A stretch of DNA of 64,000 bases from Cytophagales bacterium (GTDB lineage Bacteria > Bacteroidota > Bacteroidia > Cytophagales > Spirosomataceae), in assembly GCA_024742395.1 (NCBI GenBank), contig JANSYO010000002.1:62001-126000 (forward strand), given 5' to 3'. The notes beneath the pieces were generated by a model, which saw only the letters and a list, made by a program, of their open reading frames with translations, did no database searches and was not told the origin of the DNA. Below are positions 33,700-42,567 of the stretch, in pieces. The translations under genes were made by a program, and so were the position numbers. The first letter of the stretch is position 1. Each line of letters opens with the position of its first letter.

Positions 33700-35826
33700 T
33701 TAAGGTAAAGCAAAGGCTACAAATGAGTCTCCGCTTTTATCACTTTTTCCTCCTCCACAAGCTATCACCACATATTGTTTCCCCTTCCATTCGTAAACTG
33801 CTGGTGTAGCATGGCCTCCTGCCGGAAGTTTCGTTTCCCATAATACTTTGCCCGTTTTCTTATCAAAAGCTCTGAACATCTCATCTTCTGTTGCCCCGAT
33901 GAACACTACACCGCCTTTGGTAACAACCGGTCCACCGTAACCTTCACGACCCGTCTGCGGAATACCTTTTGCGGTAAGCTCGGGAAATTCCCCTAAAACC
34001 GTTTTCCACAATATCTTGCCAGTGTTTAGATCCAGAGCATTCAATGTGCCCCAAGGTGGATTTATTCCCGGATAACCCTCTTTTGTTAAGAATCTTCTGT
34101 ATCCATTCATTAAATACGGAGAGATTAGTTTCTCTTTGCCTCCTGACAATTCCTTCTTCTCACCCTTTACGGTTTTCTCTAATAAGAAGTTTACCAGTGC
34201 ATCTCTTTCCACCTGAGGCAGATGACGAAATGCAGGCATCCCTCCTCTCCCATTCCTTAGTATTTTATGTACTTCCTCCTCACTATACTTTTGATTCAAA
34301 CCCAAGAGTGTTGGAAAAGCGGATGTATTCCCTTTCCTATCTGCTCCATGGCAGTTTGCACAGTTGTTTGCATAAATACTTTTACCACTTATTTCACCCT
34401 TTTTTAAACCAGCAGCTTCGTTTGGTATCATCTCAATTAACCATGGCATTTCACTGGAATTGACATACATAATTCCACTTTCAGGGTCTACGGCAGCACC
34501 GCCCCATTCACCTCCACCATCAAAACCCGGGAACAGAATGAAGGGCCTCTTTTCGCTGGGAGCCAACCACATATCGCCATATTCCACGCCTTTGATCATT
34601 TCTTTTGTTTCAGCAGCAAGCTCAGGAGTCAGGCTCAAAAGGTCTTTTTCTCCAATAAATTGTCGCATGATTGGCTCAGGCAGACTCGGCACAGGTTGAG
34701 TAACTGAATTTTCGTCTCCGTCCATTTCTGTTTTTACAATCACCTTTTCTTCAATAGGAAATACCGGTTCACCCGTTACCCTATCAAATACAAAGACATA
34801 ACCGTGTTTGGTGATTTGAGCTACGGCATCAATTTTCTTCCCGTCCTTATTTATAGTAACCAGATTAGGAGTAGAAGGAATATCTCTATCCCACACATCA
34901 TGATGTACAATTTGATAATGCCAGATTCTTTCTCCGGTATTAGCATTTAAGGCTATTAAGCTATTGGCAAAAAGGTTGTCTCCTTTTCTGAAACCTCCCC
35001 AAAAGTCATACGTGGCAGAGCCGGTAGGTACGTACACTATTCCTCTTTCTTCATCTAAAGAGACTCCACTCCAGTTATTGGCTCCGCCAATTTTATCTAT
35101 ATATTGTTCATCCCAGGTATCGTAACCGAATTCCCCTTTCTTAGGAATAGTATGAAAAACCCATTCCTGTTTACCTGTCTTAATATTATATGCTCTAACA
35201 TAACCTGGTGCAGCATCTAGTCCTTCCGAAACACGCATACCCATGATAATTTTATCCTGATAAATAATGCCCGGCGTATTGGAAACAAGCAAGAATTCGT
35301 CATTCTCATTTTCAGACAGGCCTCTTTGTAAGTCTACTTTGCCTTTATCTCCAAAAGACAAATCCGGTTTTCCCGTTAAAGCATCTACAGACATGAGGAA
35401 GTTACCCGCAGTAAAAAGTATTCTTCTTATTGTACCTTCCTGAAAATAAGTGACTCCACGGTTGGTTCCGGCCCATGAGTTCTCCCCACCTAAAACCTCA
35501 AAAGGATTAAACCTCCAAATTTCCTTTCCGGTGGCAACATGAAGGGCTATCAAATCAAGTTTTGGTGAGGTGGCATACAAGATACTGTCAACCACAATAG
35601 GTTGGCATTGAATCTGCGAGTTCTCTGAGGCATCCCCTGTATGGTATTCCCAGGCTACTTGAAGTTGGTTAACATTTTCAGTGGTAATTTGATCTAATGA
35701 AGAATAACGGGCAGCATCCTTTGTGCCCCCGTAATTTGTCCATTTTTTGTATTGATCATTGCTATCATCAGAGGTGCATTGCGAGAATGCAATAATTGTA
35801 GCAAAAAGTAAAGGTTTATATTTCAT
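33700..35826 (-). CDS. PQQ-dependent dehydrogenase with inserted cytochrome c domain (lipoprotein)
   Basis: This 708-residue protein starts with a signal and lipobox-like FSQC. It has an eight-bladed beta-propeller of the PQQ-alcohol/glucose dehydrogenase type, with DIPSTPNLV near 315 and repeated GxxxW docking segments. A c-type cytochrome domain with CANCH (Cys489, Cys492, His493) and probable axial Met530 (GRGGMPAF) is inserted near residues 475-555. The last propeller blades follow it. The enzyme would oxidise an alcohol or sugar in the periplasm and pass electrons through the heme. No pqq biosynthesis genes are in the window, so the cofactor may come from outside or elsewhere. Confidence 0.93.
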   Translation of the reverse strand: MKYKPLLFATIIAFSQCTSDDSNDQYKKWTNYGGTKDAARYSSLDQITTENVNQLQVAWEYHTGDASENSQIQCQPIVVDSILYATSPKLDLIALHVATGKEIWRFNPFEVLGGENSWAGTNRGVTYFQEGTIRRILFTAGNFLMSVDALTGKPDLSFGDKGKVDLQRGLSENENDEFLLVSNTPGIIYQDKIIMGMRVSEGLDAAPGYVRAYNIKTGKQEWVFHTIPKKGEFGYDTWDEQYIDKIGGANNWSGVSLDEERGIVYVPTGSATYDFWGGFRKGDNLFANSLIALNANTGERIWHYQIVHHDVWDRDIPSTPNLVTINKDGKKIDAVAQITKHGYVFVFDRVTGEPVFPIEEKVIVKTEMDGDENSVTQPVPSLPEPIMRQFIGEKDLLSLTPELAAETKEMIKGVEYGDMWLAPSEKRPFILFPGFDGGGEWGGAAVDPESGIMYVNSSEMPWLIEMIPNEAAGLKKGEISGKSIYANNCANCHGADRKGNTSAFPTLLGLNQKYSEEEVHKILRNGRGGMPAFRHLPQVERDALVNFLLEKTVKGEKKELSGGKEKLISPYLMNGYRRFLTKEGYPGINPPWGTLNALDLNTGKILWKTVLGEFPELTAKGIPQTGREGYGGPVVTKGGVVFIGATEDEMFRAFDKKTGKVLWETKLPAGGHATPAVYEWKGKQYVVIACGGGKSDKSGDSFVAFALP

Positions 35827-35959
35827 TTATAAGGGTTGTTCAAACATCAATATTAGCCATTCTTTTAAAATTACGCCTCAAAAATGACATGAAATCCTTC
35901 TATTATTCAATCACTTAAGCAAGTCTTGCTCATTTAAGTCTCGACTCACTTATTTTCCT

Positions 35960-35967
35960 TATTTTTG
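35960..35967 (+). promoter_or_regulatory. Bacteroidota -7 element before lpdA
   Basis: TATTTTTG matches TAnnTTTG, 33 bp before the lpdA ATG. The nearest TTG upstream is about 31 bp away, longer than the usual spacing. Confidence 0.45.
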
Positions 35968-36000
35968 CGGCATATTTAAAGACTAAAAGAAGAAATCTTT

Positions 36001-37392
36001 ATGGCACAATATGACGTGGTAGTGCTGGGCAGCGGCCCTGGCGGATATGTAACTGCAATCAGAGCATCACAGTTAGGCTTAAAAGTAGCTGTGATTGAGA
36101 AGGAGAATTTAGGTGGCATTTGCCTTAACTGGGGCTGTATTCCTACAAAAGCTCTTTTGAAGTCTGCTCAGGTTTTTCAATACATTCAGCATGCCGAAGA
36201 CTATGGTATCAAAGTTTCAAAAGCTGATGCCGACTTTACAGCGGTAATTCAGCGTTCAAGAGGCGTAGCCGATGGCATGAGTAAGGGTGTTCAGTTTTTG
36301 ATGAAGAAAAACAAAATTGATGTCATCCTTGGTTATGGTAAAGTGCAGCCCGGTAAAAAAGTAGAAGTAACTGATGCCGATGGTAAAAAGAGCATTGTAG
36401 AAGGAAAGCATATTATCATTGCTACCGGAGCTCGTGCAAGAGAATTACCTAATGTACCGATAGACGGAGAAAAGGTGATTGAATACCGTAAAGCGATGAG
36501 CCTTGAAAAGCAACCAAAATCAATGTTGGTAATTGGTTCAGGAGCTATTGGGGTGGAGTTTGCTTATGTATATGCCAGCATGGGCACTAAGGTAACCATC
36601 GTTGAATTTATGCCAAGAATTGTGCCTGTAGAAGATGTAGATGTTTCGAAAGAACTAGCGAAGCAATACAAAAAAATGGGTATCGAAGTGTTAACCAATG
36701 CTTCTGTTGAGAAGGTAGATATCAAAGGCAAAGGTTGTAAGTCTACGGTCAAAACAAAAGATGGTGAAATAGTTATTGAAACTGATGTAGTGCTTTCTGC
36801 TGCCGGAATTACCTCAAATATTGAGAACATTGGTCTTGAAGATGTAGGAATTGCTACAGACAGAGGCAAAGTATTGGTTAATGAATTCTACGAAACCAAT
36901 ATGCCTGGCTATTACGCCATTGGTGACATAGTACCTGGTCAGGCCTTGGCTCACGTAGCTTCAGCTGAAGGTATTATTTGCGTAGAGAAAATTGCCGGCC
37001 ATCATCCACAGCCATTAGATTACAACAATATTCCTGGTTGTACTTATTGCTCACCTGAAATAGCCTCTGTAGGTTATACCGAAGAACAAGCAAAAGAAGC
37101 AGGATACGATATTAAAGTAGGTAAATTCCCTTTCACAGCCTCTGGTAAAGCCAAAGCTGGTGGAGTGCCTGAAGGTTTTGTTAAAGTGATATTTGATGCC
37201 AAGTATGGCGAGTGGTTAGGCTGTCACATGATCGGTGCTAATGTTACTGAAATGATTGCAGAGGCGGTAGTAGCTCGTAAATTAGAAACTACGGGAATGG
37301 AGATAGTGAAATCTGTTCACCCTCACCCTACGATGTCTGAAGCCATCATGGAGGCTGCCGCTGCGGCTTATGATGAGGTAATACATTTATAA
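36001..37392 (+). CDS. lpdA: Dihydrolipoyl dehydrogenase
   Basis: This is a 463-residue flavoprotein with FAD-binding VVVLGSGPGGYVTAI, the redox-active pair Cys41/Cys46 in GGICLNWGCIP, the NAD-binding MLVIGSGAIGVEFAYVY and the C-terminal catalytic HPHPTMSE (His442 and Glu447). It reoxidises dihydrolipoamide in the 2-oxoacid dehydrogenase complexes and the glycine cleavage system. No E1, E2 or gcv genes adjoin it, so it probably serves several complexes from a shared locus. It ends with a terminator-like hairpin. Confidence 0.97.
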   Translation: MAQYDVVVLGSGPGGYVTAIRASQLGLKVAVIEKENLGGICLNWGCIPTKALLKSAQVFQYIQHAEDYGIKVSKADADFTAVIQRSRGVADGMSKGVQFLMKKNKIDVILGYGKVQPGKKVEVTDADGKKSIVEGKHIIIATGARARELPNVPIDGEKVIEYRKAMSLEKQPKSMLVIGSGAIGVEFAYVYASMGTKVTIVEFMPRIVPVEDVDVSKELAKQYKKMGIEVLTNASVEKVDIKGKGCKSTVKTKDGEIVIETDVVLSAAGITSNIENIGLEDVGIATDRGKVLVNEFYETNMPGYYAIGDIVPGQALAHVASAEGIICVEKIAGHHPQPLDYNNIPGCTYCSPEIASVGYTEEQAKEAGYDIKVGKFPFTASGKAKAGGVPEGFVKVIFDAKYGEWLGCHMIGANVTEMIAEAVVARKLETTGMEIVKSVHPHPTMSEAIMEAAAAAYDEVIHL

Positions 37393-37416
37393 TAACCCCT
37401 TTTACTCTTAACACTG

Positions 37417-37450
37417 AACCCTGGCAATTTTTTTTGTCAGGGTTTATTTG
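37417..37450 (+). terminator. Terminator-like hairpin after lpdA
   Basis: AACCCTG (37417-37423) pairs with CAGGGTT (37438-37444) around a T-rich loop that contains eight Ts, and TTATTTG follows. It sits 25 bp after the lpdA stop. Confidence 0.65.
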
Positions 37451-37480
37451 TCTTATTTTGTTCCAAAACCAAAGAATCAG

Positions 37481-39427
37481 ATGACTGTAAAAGTCAAGCA
37501 GAACCTCTTTTTCCTTTTTTTTAGTCTCTTGTTTTTCTCAACCTCGGCTCCTTTTGGCTATGCTTCTGTGGGCATAGACCCCTCCTGGACCGAGTCTTTA
37601 GCCATGGCCATTAACCAAAACTTCGTTTTTGGTAAAGATTTTATTTTCAATTATGGCCCGCTTGGTTATTTAAACACGACTCTGCTTCCAGAAAATGTAA
37701 GCCCTATTGTAGTTGTCTTTTTTCATTTACTACTGCTCTTTAATTATCTTTTCATCATAAAACTGTGTTTTGATAAATTAGAACAAGAGTGGTGGATAGC
37801 CGCTATCGTTTCTGTAATTATATTTCTACCCTGGGGGTTCTTTTCAGATGTAACTTTTACCCTGTTTTATCTTTTGCTTTTCTGGTTACTGTACGTTTAC
37901 AAAACACGCAATACCCTAGGTCTGCTTCTCGGCATTATTCTGGCGGTTTTGATTTTTTATATAAAGGTTAACCTGAGTCTCATTGCCTATACCGTTTTTA
38001 TGGGCTCTTTGCTTTATTTCAGTGTTGTCAAAATAATATCCTGGAGAACCACGGCAATTATAATCGCCTTGTTAGCTGGTTTAACTCTGGCTCTGTCATT
38101 CTTTTTAAATGTTTCAATCCCTCACTATTTAGAAGCCAGCCTTAAAATTATTGATGCCTACCAGGATGGACAAGCAATTACTATTTTACGAAATAAAGAA
38201 TTCCTTCTTTTATTAGGTTTTGAGGCCGTCATTGTCCTTTTAGTTCTGCTTCATTTGTTTAAAAATATTGTCTGGTTTAAAGAGAATATTTATCTCTATT
38301 TACTTGTGGCTATGGCTTGGTTTTTATGCTTTAAACAAGCCCACACAGCCGTGGCTCATTATAACGTATTCGGTTTTTTCCTATTTCTTCCTGTGCTCGC
38401 AGTTTTAATTTTTCTATTCGCAGAGAAGTTTCAGGGCAGTGGTAAATTAATCATCGGTGTATTGGTGCTTCAGCTTATTGCTACGCAATTCATAAGGCTT
38501 AGTTATACCCAATACAAGCCAAAGGACTTTTTACTTTTTTACTTTCCTGCCGAGGTAGCTCAGCAAGTCAAAGAAACCCATAATCCATTAAAGGTTTTCA
38601 ATACCATTGCAGTCAAAAATCCCTTCAATTATTTTATCAAAGTTTTTACCTACAGCTACCATCACAATTATCAACAGGAGGAGATAAACAAAGTGAGAAT
38701 TCTTCCGGAAAGGGTACTGAACAAAATCGGAGGAAAGAGTGTAGACATTGTCCCATGGGAAATCAGCTACGTTTTTCTTAATAAGCTTAAATATAACCCC
38801 AGACCCATTATCCAGACTTATCAGGCCAACAGCGAATGGCTGGCTAAGAAGAATGAAAGTAAATATACTTCAAGTTCTGCTCCAGATTTCGTGCTGGCCA
38901 ATGTTCACGATTATCGAGAACAGCATCCAAGCTGGATGGACAAAGGAGTTTACCTGTCCTTACGAGAAAACTACAGCTTGACAGACACGGTAAATATGCC
39001 TGAAGAGACTTACTTTTTATTTCAGAAAAAGCGTTTTGTAGGCCCTTTACTTTATGAGAAAACGGATGCCCGAAAAGGAATAATTGATATGGGAATTGAG
39101 GTTCCTGTAACTTCTGAACCACTTTATCTTCATGCAGACGTTTCTTATAACTTCTTTGGGAAAATCAGCCGTTTATTTTTTCAACCACCCTATTTGCGAT
39201 GCTTAGTAAGCTATGAAGACGGGCAGGAAGAAAGCTTTAGGATACCTCCTCCCATTTTAAAAGGTGGTATATTAGTAAACGAAAGAGTGGTTTCCAATGA
39301 TGAGTTTAACCGTTTTGCTCAAAAGATAGTGGGAAATAAACGGGTGAAATCTATAAAGCTTTGGTCAAAATCGGCTTGGGGATTTAACAAAACCTACAGC
39401 TACCATTTCGAAAAAATTGCCAAATAA
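37481..39427 (+). CDS. Large polytopic membrane protein of unknown function
   Basis: This is a 648-residue protein. About ten hydrophobic segments lie between residues 10 and 330, then a soluble C-terminal half of about 300 residues. The layout resembles membrane glycosyltransferase- or mannosyltransferase-like proteins, but I see no DxD-type catalytic motif that I can place. The ATG at 37481 starts just before the first span; a TTG-initiated extension upstream is less likely. The stop overlaps the start of the DEAD-box helicase gene, so the two may be co-expressed. Confidence 0.7.
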   Translation: MTVKVKQNLFFLFFSLLFFSTSAPFGYASVGIDPSWTESLAMAINQNFVFGKDFIFNYGPLGYLNTTLLPENVSPIVVVFFHLLLLFNYLFIIKLCFDKLEQEWWIAAIVSVIIFLPWGFFSDVTFTLFYLLLFWLLYVYKTRNTLGLLLGIILAVLIFYIKVNLSLIAYTVFMGSLLYFSVVKIISWRTTAIIIALLAGLTLALSFFLNVSIPHYLEASLKIIDAYQDGQAITILRNKEFLLLLGFEAVIVLLVLLHLFKNIVWFKENIYLYLLVAMAWFLCFKQAHTAVAHYNVFGFFLFLPVLAVLIFLFAEKFQGSGKLIIGVLVLQLIATQFIRLSYTQYKPKDFLLFYFPAEVAQQVKETHNPLKVFNTIAVKNPFNYFIKVFTYSYHHNYQQEEINKVRILPERVLNKIGGKSVDIVPWEISYVFLNKLKYNPRPIIQTYQANSEWLAKKNESKYTSSSAPDFVLANVHDYREQHPSWMDKGVYLSLRENYSLTDTVNMPEETYFLFQKKRFVGPLLYEKTDARKGIIDMGIEVPVTSEPLYLHADVSYNFFGKISRLFFQPPYLRCLVSYEDGQEESFRIPPPILKGGILVNERVVSNDEFNRFAQKIVGNKRVKSIKLWSKSAWGFNKTYSYHFEKIAK

Positions 39428-40731
39428 TGCCTGATTCTTTTAATCAATTTGACCTTAACAAACAGCTGCTTAATGCAGTGGAAGACTTAGGCTATACCAG
39501 CCCTTCTCCTATTCAGGAAAAGGCCATCCCCGTCATAATGCAAGGGCACGATGTATTGGGTATTGCCCAAACCGGAACAGGAAAAACTGCGGCCTTCCTC
39601 TTACCCATTTTAATGAAGGTAAAGTATGCTCAAGGCAATGCCATCCGGTGTTTAATTCTTGCACCTACCAGAGAGCTTGCTGTACAGATTAATGAAGCCA
39701 TCACTGAACTGGCAAAATATACAGATCTAAGACATACCGCTATTTACGGAGGAACCGGCTCTAAATCTCAAATAGAAGCTATACGAGCGGGTCTCGATAT
39801 TCTTGTTGCTACTCCCGGCCGTTTTATGGATCTATATCTAAAGGGAGAGCTTGTCACCAAGTCTATTCAATATATGGTAATGGATGAGGCCGACAAGATG
39901 ATGGATATGGGCTTTATGCCTCAGATAAGACGAATTCTGGAGGTTATTCCAAGAAAACGCAAAAACCTTCTTTTCTCTGCCACCTTTCCTGAAAAAGTCG
40001 AAAGACTTTCGCAAGAGTTTCTGGAAGCTCCCATGCGAATAGAAGTAACTCCGCAAGCCACTGCTGCAGCTACAGTAGAACAGGAGCTTTATGAGGTACC
40101 CAATTTCAGGACCAAAATAAATCTGTTGGGTCATATGATAGATAAAAACATTGACCTCACCAGGGCCATCGTGTTTTGCAGAACTAAAACCATAGCAGAC
40201 AATGTCTACAAATTCTTGGAAAGAAAAGTTGTGAAAGAGAACGATGTCAGGGTTATTCACGCCAACAAGGGCCAGAACACCCGTCTGAATTCTATCAATG
40301 CATTTAAAGAGGGATCTGTTAAAATTCTGGTTGCAACTGATGTGGCTGCAAGAGGCATAGATATTCAGGAAGTAAGCCACGTAATAAATTTTGACGTCCC
40401 GGTTATTTATGAAGATTATGTGCACAGAATAGGAAGAACCGGGCGAGCCAATTTGTCGGGTGTAGCTATCACATTTATGACTCCTTCAGAAGCATATCAT
40501 GTAAAGAAGATTGAAAAGGTAATTAGAACCGAAATTCCTCGCAAACCCATTCCTTCAGAGGTAAACATTCCTGAAACGCCTTTTGAGGAGAGTCAGGAAA
40601 TGCTGAGAGCAATTGACGATCAGCGTAAAAAAGAAGATCCTGATTTTAAAGGAGCCTTTCATGAAAAGAAGGCAAAAAACAGCAGACCTAGAACCAGTAA
40701 GAAGCACAGGCACAACAAAAAGAAGAGGTAG
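39427..40731 (+). CDS. DEAD-box RNA helicase
   Basis: This is a 434-residue RhlE/CsdA-type helicase with all core motifs: Q motif PSPIQEKAIP, Walker A AQTGTGKT, PTRELA, DEAD near residue 153, SAT, RGIDI and HRIGRTGR. The last 60 residues are charged and very Lys/Arg-rich (KKAKNSRPRTSKKHRHNKKKR), suited to RNA binding. It unwinds RNA in ribosome assembly or mRNA decay and is often cold-induced in this group. The start codon overlaps the stop of the preceding gene by one base. Confidence 0.95.
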   Translation: MPDSFNQFDLNKQLLNAVEDLGYTSPSPIQEKAIPVIMQGHDVLGIAQTGTGKTAAFLLPILMKVKYAQGNAIRCLILAPTRELAVQINEAITELAKYTDLRHTAIYGGTGSKSQIEAIRAGLDILVATPGRFMDLYLKGELVTKSIQYMVMDEADKMMDMGFMPQIRRILEVIPRKRKNLLFSATFPEKVERLSQEFLEAPMRIEVTPQATAAATVEQELYEVPNFRTKINLLGHMIDKNIDLTRAIVFCRTKTIADNVYKFLERKVVKENDVRVIHANKGQNTRLNSINAFKEGSVKILVATDVAARGIDIQEVSHVINFDVPVIYEDYVHRIGRTGRANLSGVAITFMTPSEAYHVKKIEKVIRTEIPRKPIPSEVNIPETPFEESQEMLRAIDDQRKKEDPDFKGAFHEKKAKNSRPRTSKKHRHNKKKR

Positions 40732-40804
40732 TTATAATTATTAATATTTCTCAATAATAATTAACTTGTACCGTTATACAAGAGCAAATTTCTAGACAAA
40801 ACCA

Positions 40805-41659
40805 GTGATTAAAGGTGTTCTAACCATATTGTTAAGTACTTCCATATCTATGGCTGTTGCTCAGCAGATTATTCTTAAGTCTGAATCTACTGGTGGAAGA
40901 ATGGGTATGCCTCTCCTTCCTTCTTCAGAAGAGAATAAGGAAGAGTTGAAAGCATTTGAGCCAAAACAGTTTAAGAGTTTAGGGCAGCATCCAATTGAAA
41001 CCGACCATGAGGTAGTTTATGTTGGTAAGATGGCACCTGAAGGAGTTAATATTTATGAAATCCCACTTTTTGGTGGCTTTCAAAAAAATCTGGAGCAATT
41101 AGAGCATGATGAATCATTCTTAAAAGATTGCGATAAGAACTTCAAAACAAGAGAAGAGGCAAGCGTCTTTTTTTCTGATATGGGCTGGCAATACCTCTCA
41201 GAAGGAAGTAAAGAAATGGCCACTTACCGTTTTAATCTAGCTAACCTTCTGAATCCTGATAACGTGGATGTTTATTGGGGCTTAGGTGTTATAGAGTATC
41301 AAAAAGGAGAGCTTGAAGAGGCCATTAAACTGATGACTCAGGGCATGAAAGCCGATAACAAATATAACATCACATTGATGGTAGATTTGGCGACCGTACA
41401 CATTAAGTGTTTCAAAGAGAACAAACACGAAGTGGACCTGAAAAGAGCATATAAGCTTTTGGATGATGCCATACTTTTAGCACCTAATTATGCTAACTCT
41501 TATATACAAATGGCTCTCGCTAAATTGGTCAATGGTGAAATTGATGATGCCTGGTTAAATTTTCACAAAGGCTATCAAGCAGATCCTTCTTCAGTTGACA
41601 CCCATCTTCTTACCCAGCTTTTAAGTATAAAAGCGGACCCGAAAGGAGTATTTAAGTAA
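40805..41659 (+). CDS. Secreted TPR protein
   Basis: This is a 284-residue protein with a signal peptide ending at SMAVAQQ and tetratricopeptide-like helices from about residue 115 to 265 (AVYWGLGVIEYQ-type and YANSYIQMALAKL segments). The first 100 residues lack TPRs. GTG is the only start that keeps the signal peptide. It probably scaffolds envelope proteins; the partner is unknown. It may form a group with the two envelope genes that follow, although a 246-bp gap separates them. Confidence 0.75.
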   Translation: MIKGVLTILLSTSISMAVAQQIILKSESTGGRMGMPLLPSSEENKEELKAFEPKQFKSLGQHPIETDHEVVYVGKMAPEGVNIYEIPLFGGFQKNLEQLEHDESFLKDCDKNFKTREEASVFFSDMGWQYLSEGSKEMATYRFNLANLLNPDNVDVYWGLGVIEYQKGELEEAIKLMTQGMKADNKYNITLMVDLATVHIKCFKENKHEVDLKRAYKLLDDAILLAPNYANSYIQMALAKLVNGEIDDAWLNFHKGYQADPSSVDTHLLTQLLSIKADPKGVFK

Positions 41660-41820
41660 ACTCCCACTTTCTTTCTAATATTAAGCAAACAAGATAAACC
41701 ACTTCGAATGCCCAATTCGTAAGTCATCTTTTGTGAAAAGGTTAAAATAGCTCCTACTACTTTTTTAAGAGTACCCGTTCAGAAAGCCTTCAATCAAGGT
41801 TTTTCATATTATCCTTATGC

Positions 41821-41840
41821 TGTCCATGCTTTGTCCATGC
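41821..41840. repeat. Direct repeat TGTCCATGC, one helical turn apart
   Basis: TGTCCATGC occurs at 41821-41829 and 41832-41840, 11 bp start to start. This phasing on one DNA face would suit a dimeric activator site for the following gene at 41906. The rest of the 41660-41905 gap shows nothing I recognise. Confidence 0.3.
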
Positions 41841-41905
41841 CTCTAATTAGGCCTATTTCACTTTGAGAAATACCTTCGGTTCATCATTTACAGAGTCCGA
41901 AGGCC

Positions 41906-42556
41906 ATGAAAAACAACTCTTTACTTCTTTTACTTTTTCTTACTGTCAATCTTGTATTGACCCAAAATCAAGGATTTTCTCAGAATACGAAAGTCTTTAT
42001 AAAAACAGGGTTCAGCCCTTTACATAGAAGCGGACAAAGTGACTTTATTTCCAAGAAAATGCCCTTTCAAGTGGGCTTTCAGGCCGTTAAAGGACATCTT
42101 GGTTTTGATCTAACCTATGAAACTGGGGGCCAATACAGAAAAGAAAATTTTAGCTTCAATCATAGCCTCTATAGTCTAGGTGTCAATTATCTGTTGAAGT
42201 CATACTTTGAAGATCAGGTCTTAAACCCATATGTAGGCGTTTCCTTAAATTTTATCAATACAAAATTTACAACTGAGGGCTATCCTGGTATAACCTCTTA
42301 TACCCACAAAATTGAAAAAGATAAAGGCCTTGGTGGCTCTGCTTTCGCCGGAGTATACTACCCTTTCAAAAGCATTTTACTTGGATTAAACACTCAATTC
42401 AGTAAAAACCCACCTGCCCGGTTTCTGGCTGGTGGCTTCAGCAAAAAAACCTTAATAACAGATTTTTTTAAACTTAATATAACTGCCTCTATTCCATTTA
42501 AGCTAAGAACCAAAACATCCAGAAGGGCCCAAAATGCATGCCCTGAATACCTTTAA
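41906..42556 (+). CDS. Exported beta-barrel-like protein of unknown function
   Basis: This is a 216-residue protein with a signal peptide ending near NQGFSQ. The mature part has alternating hydrophobic and polar strands with Gly/Tyr/Phe (GFQAVKGHLGFDLTYETGG, YSLGVNYLLKSYF), typical of small outer-membrane barrel-like proteins in Bacteroidota. It lies 11 bp before the 724-residue lipoprotein gene, so the two are likely one operon and may interact at the outer membrane. No specific family is recognised. Confidence 0.7.
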   Translation: MKNNSLLLLLFLTVNLVLTQNQGFSQNTKVFIKTGFSPLHRSGQSDFISKKMPFQVGFQAVKGHLGFDLTYETGGQYRKENFSFNHSLYSLGVNYLLKSYFEDQVLNPYVGVSLNFINTKFTTEGYPGITSYTHKIEKDKGLGGSAFAGVYYPFKSILLGLNTQFSKNPPARFLAGGFSKKTLITDFFKLNITASIPFKLRTKTSRRAQNACPEYL

Positions 42557-42567
42557 AATTTATAGCC

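Noticed and set aside
34044-34699. Two plus-strand frames antisense to the PQQ dehydrogenase
   Set aside because: They mirror the propeller and cytochrome coding sequence and show no start signal or recognised domain.
39838-40425. A 195-residue minus-strand frame inside the DEAD-box helicase gene
   Set aside because: It is fully antisense to conserved helicase motifs and its translation is Phe/Tyr/Ser-rich without any domain; it is a frame shadow.
40735-40763. AT-only hairpin after the helicase gene
   Set aside because: TAATTATT/AATAATTA pairs only A and T and has no T-run afterwards; too weak to call a terminator.
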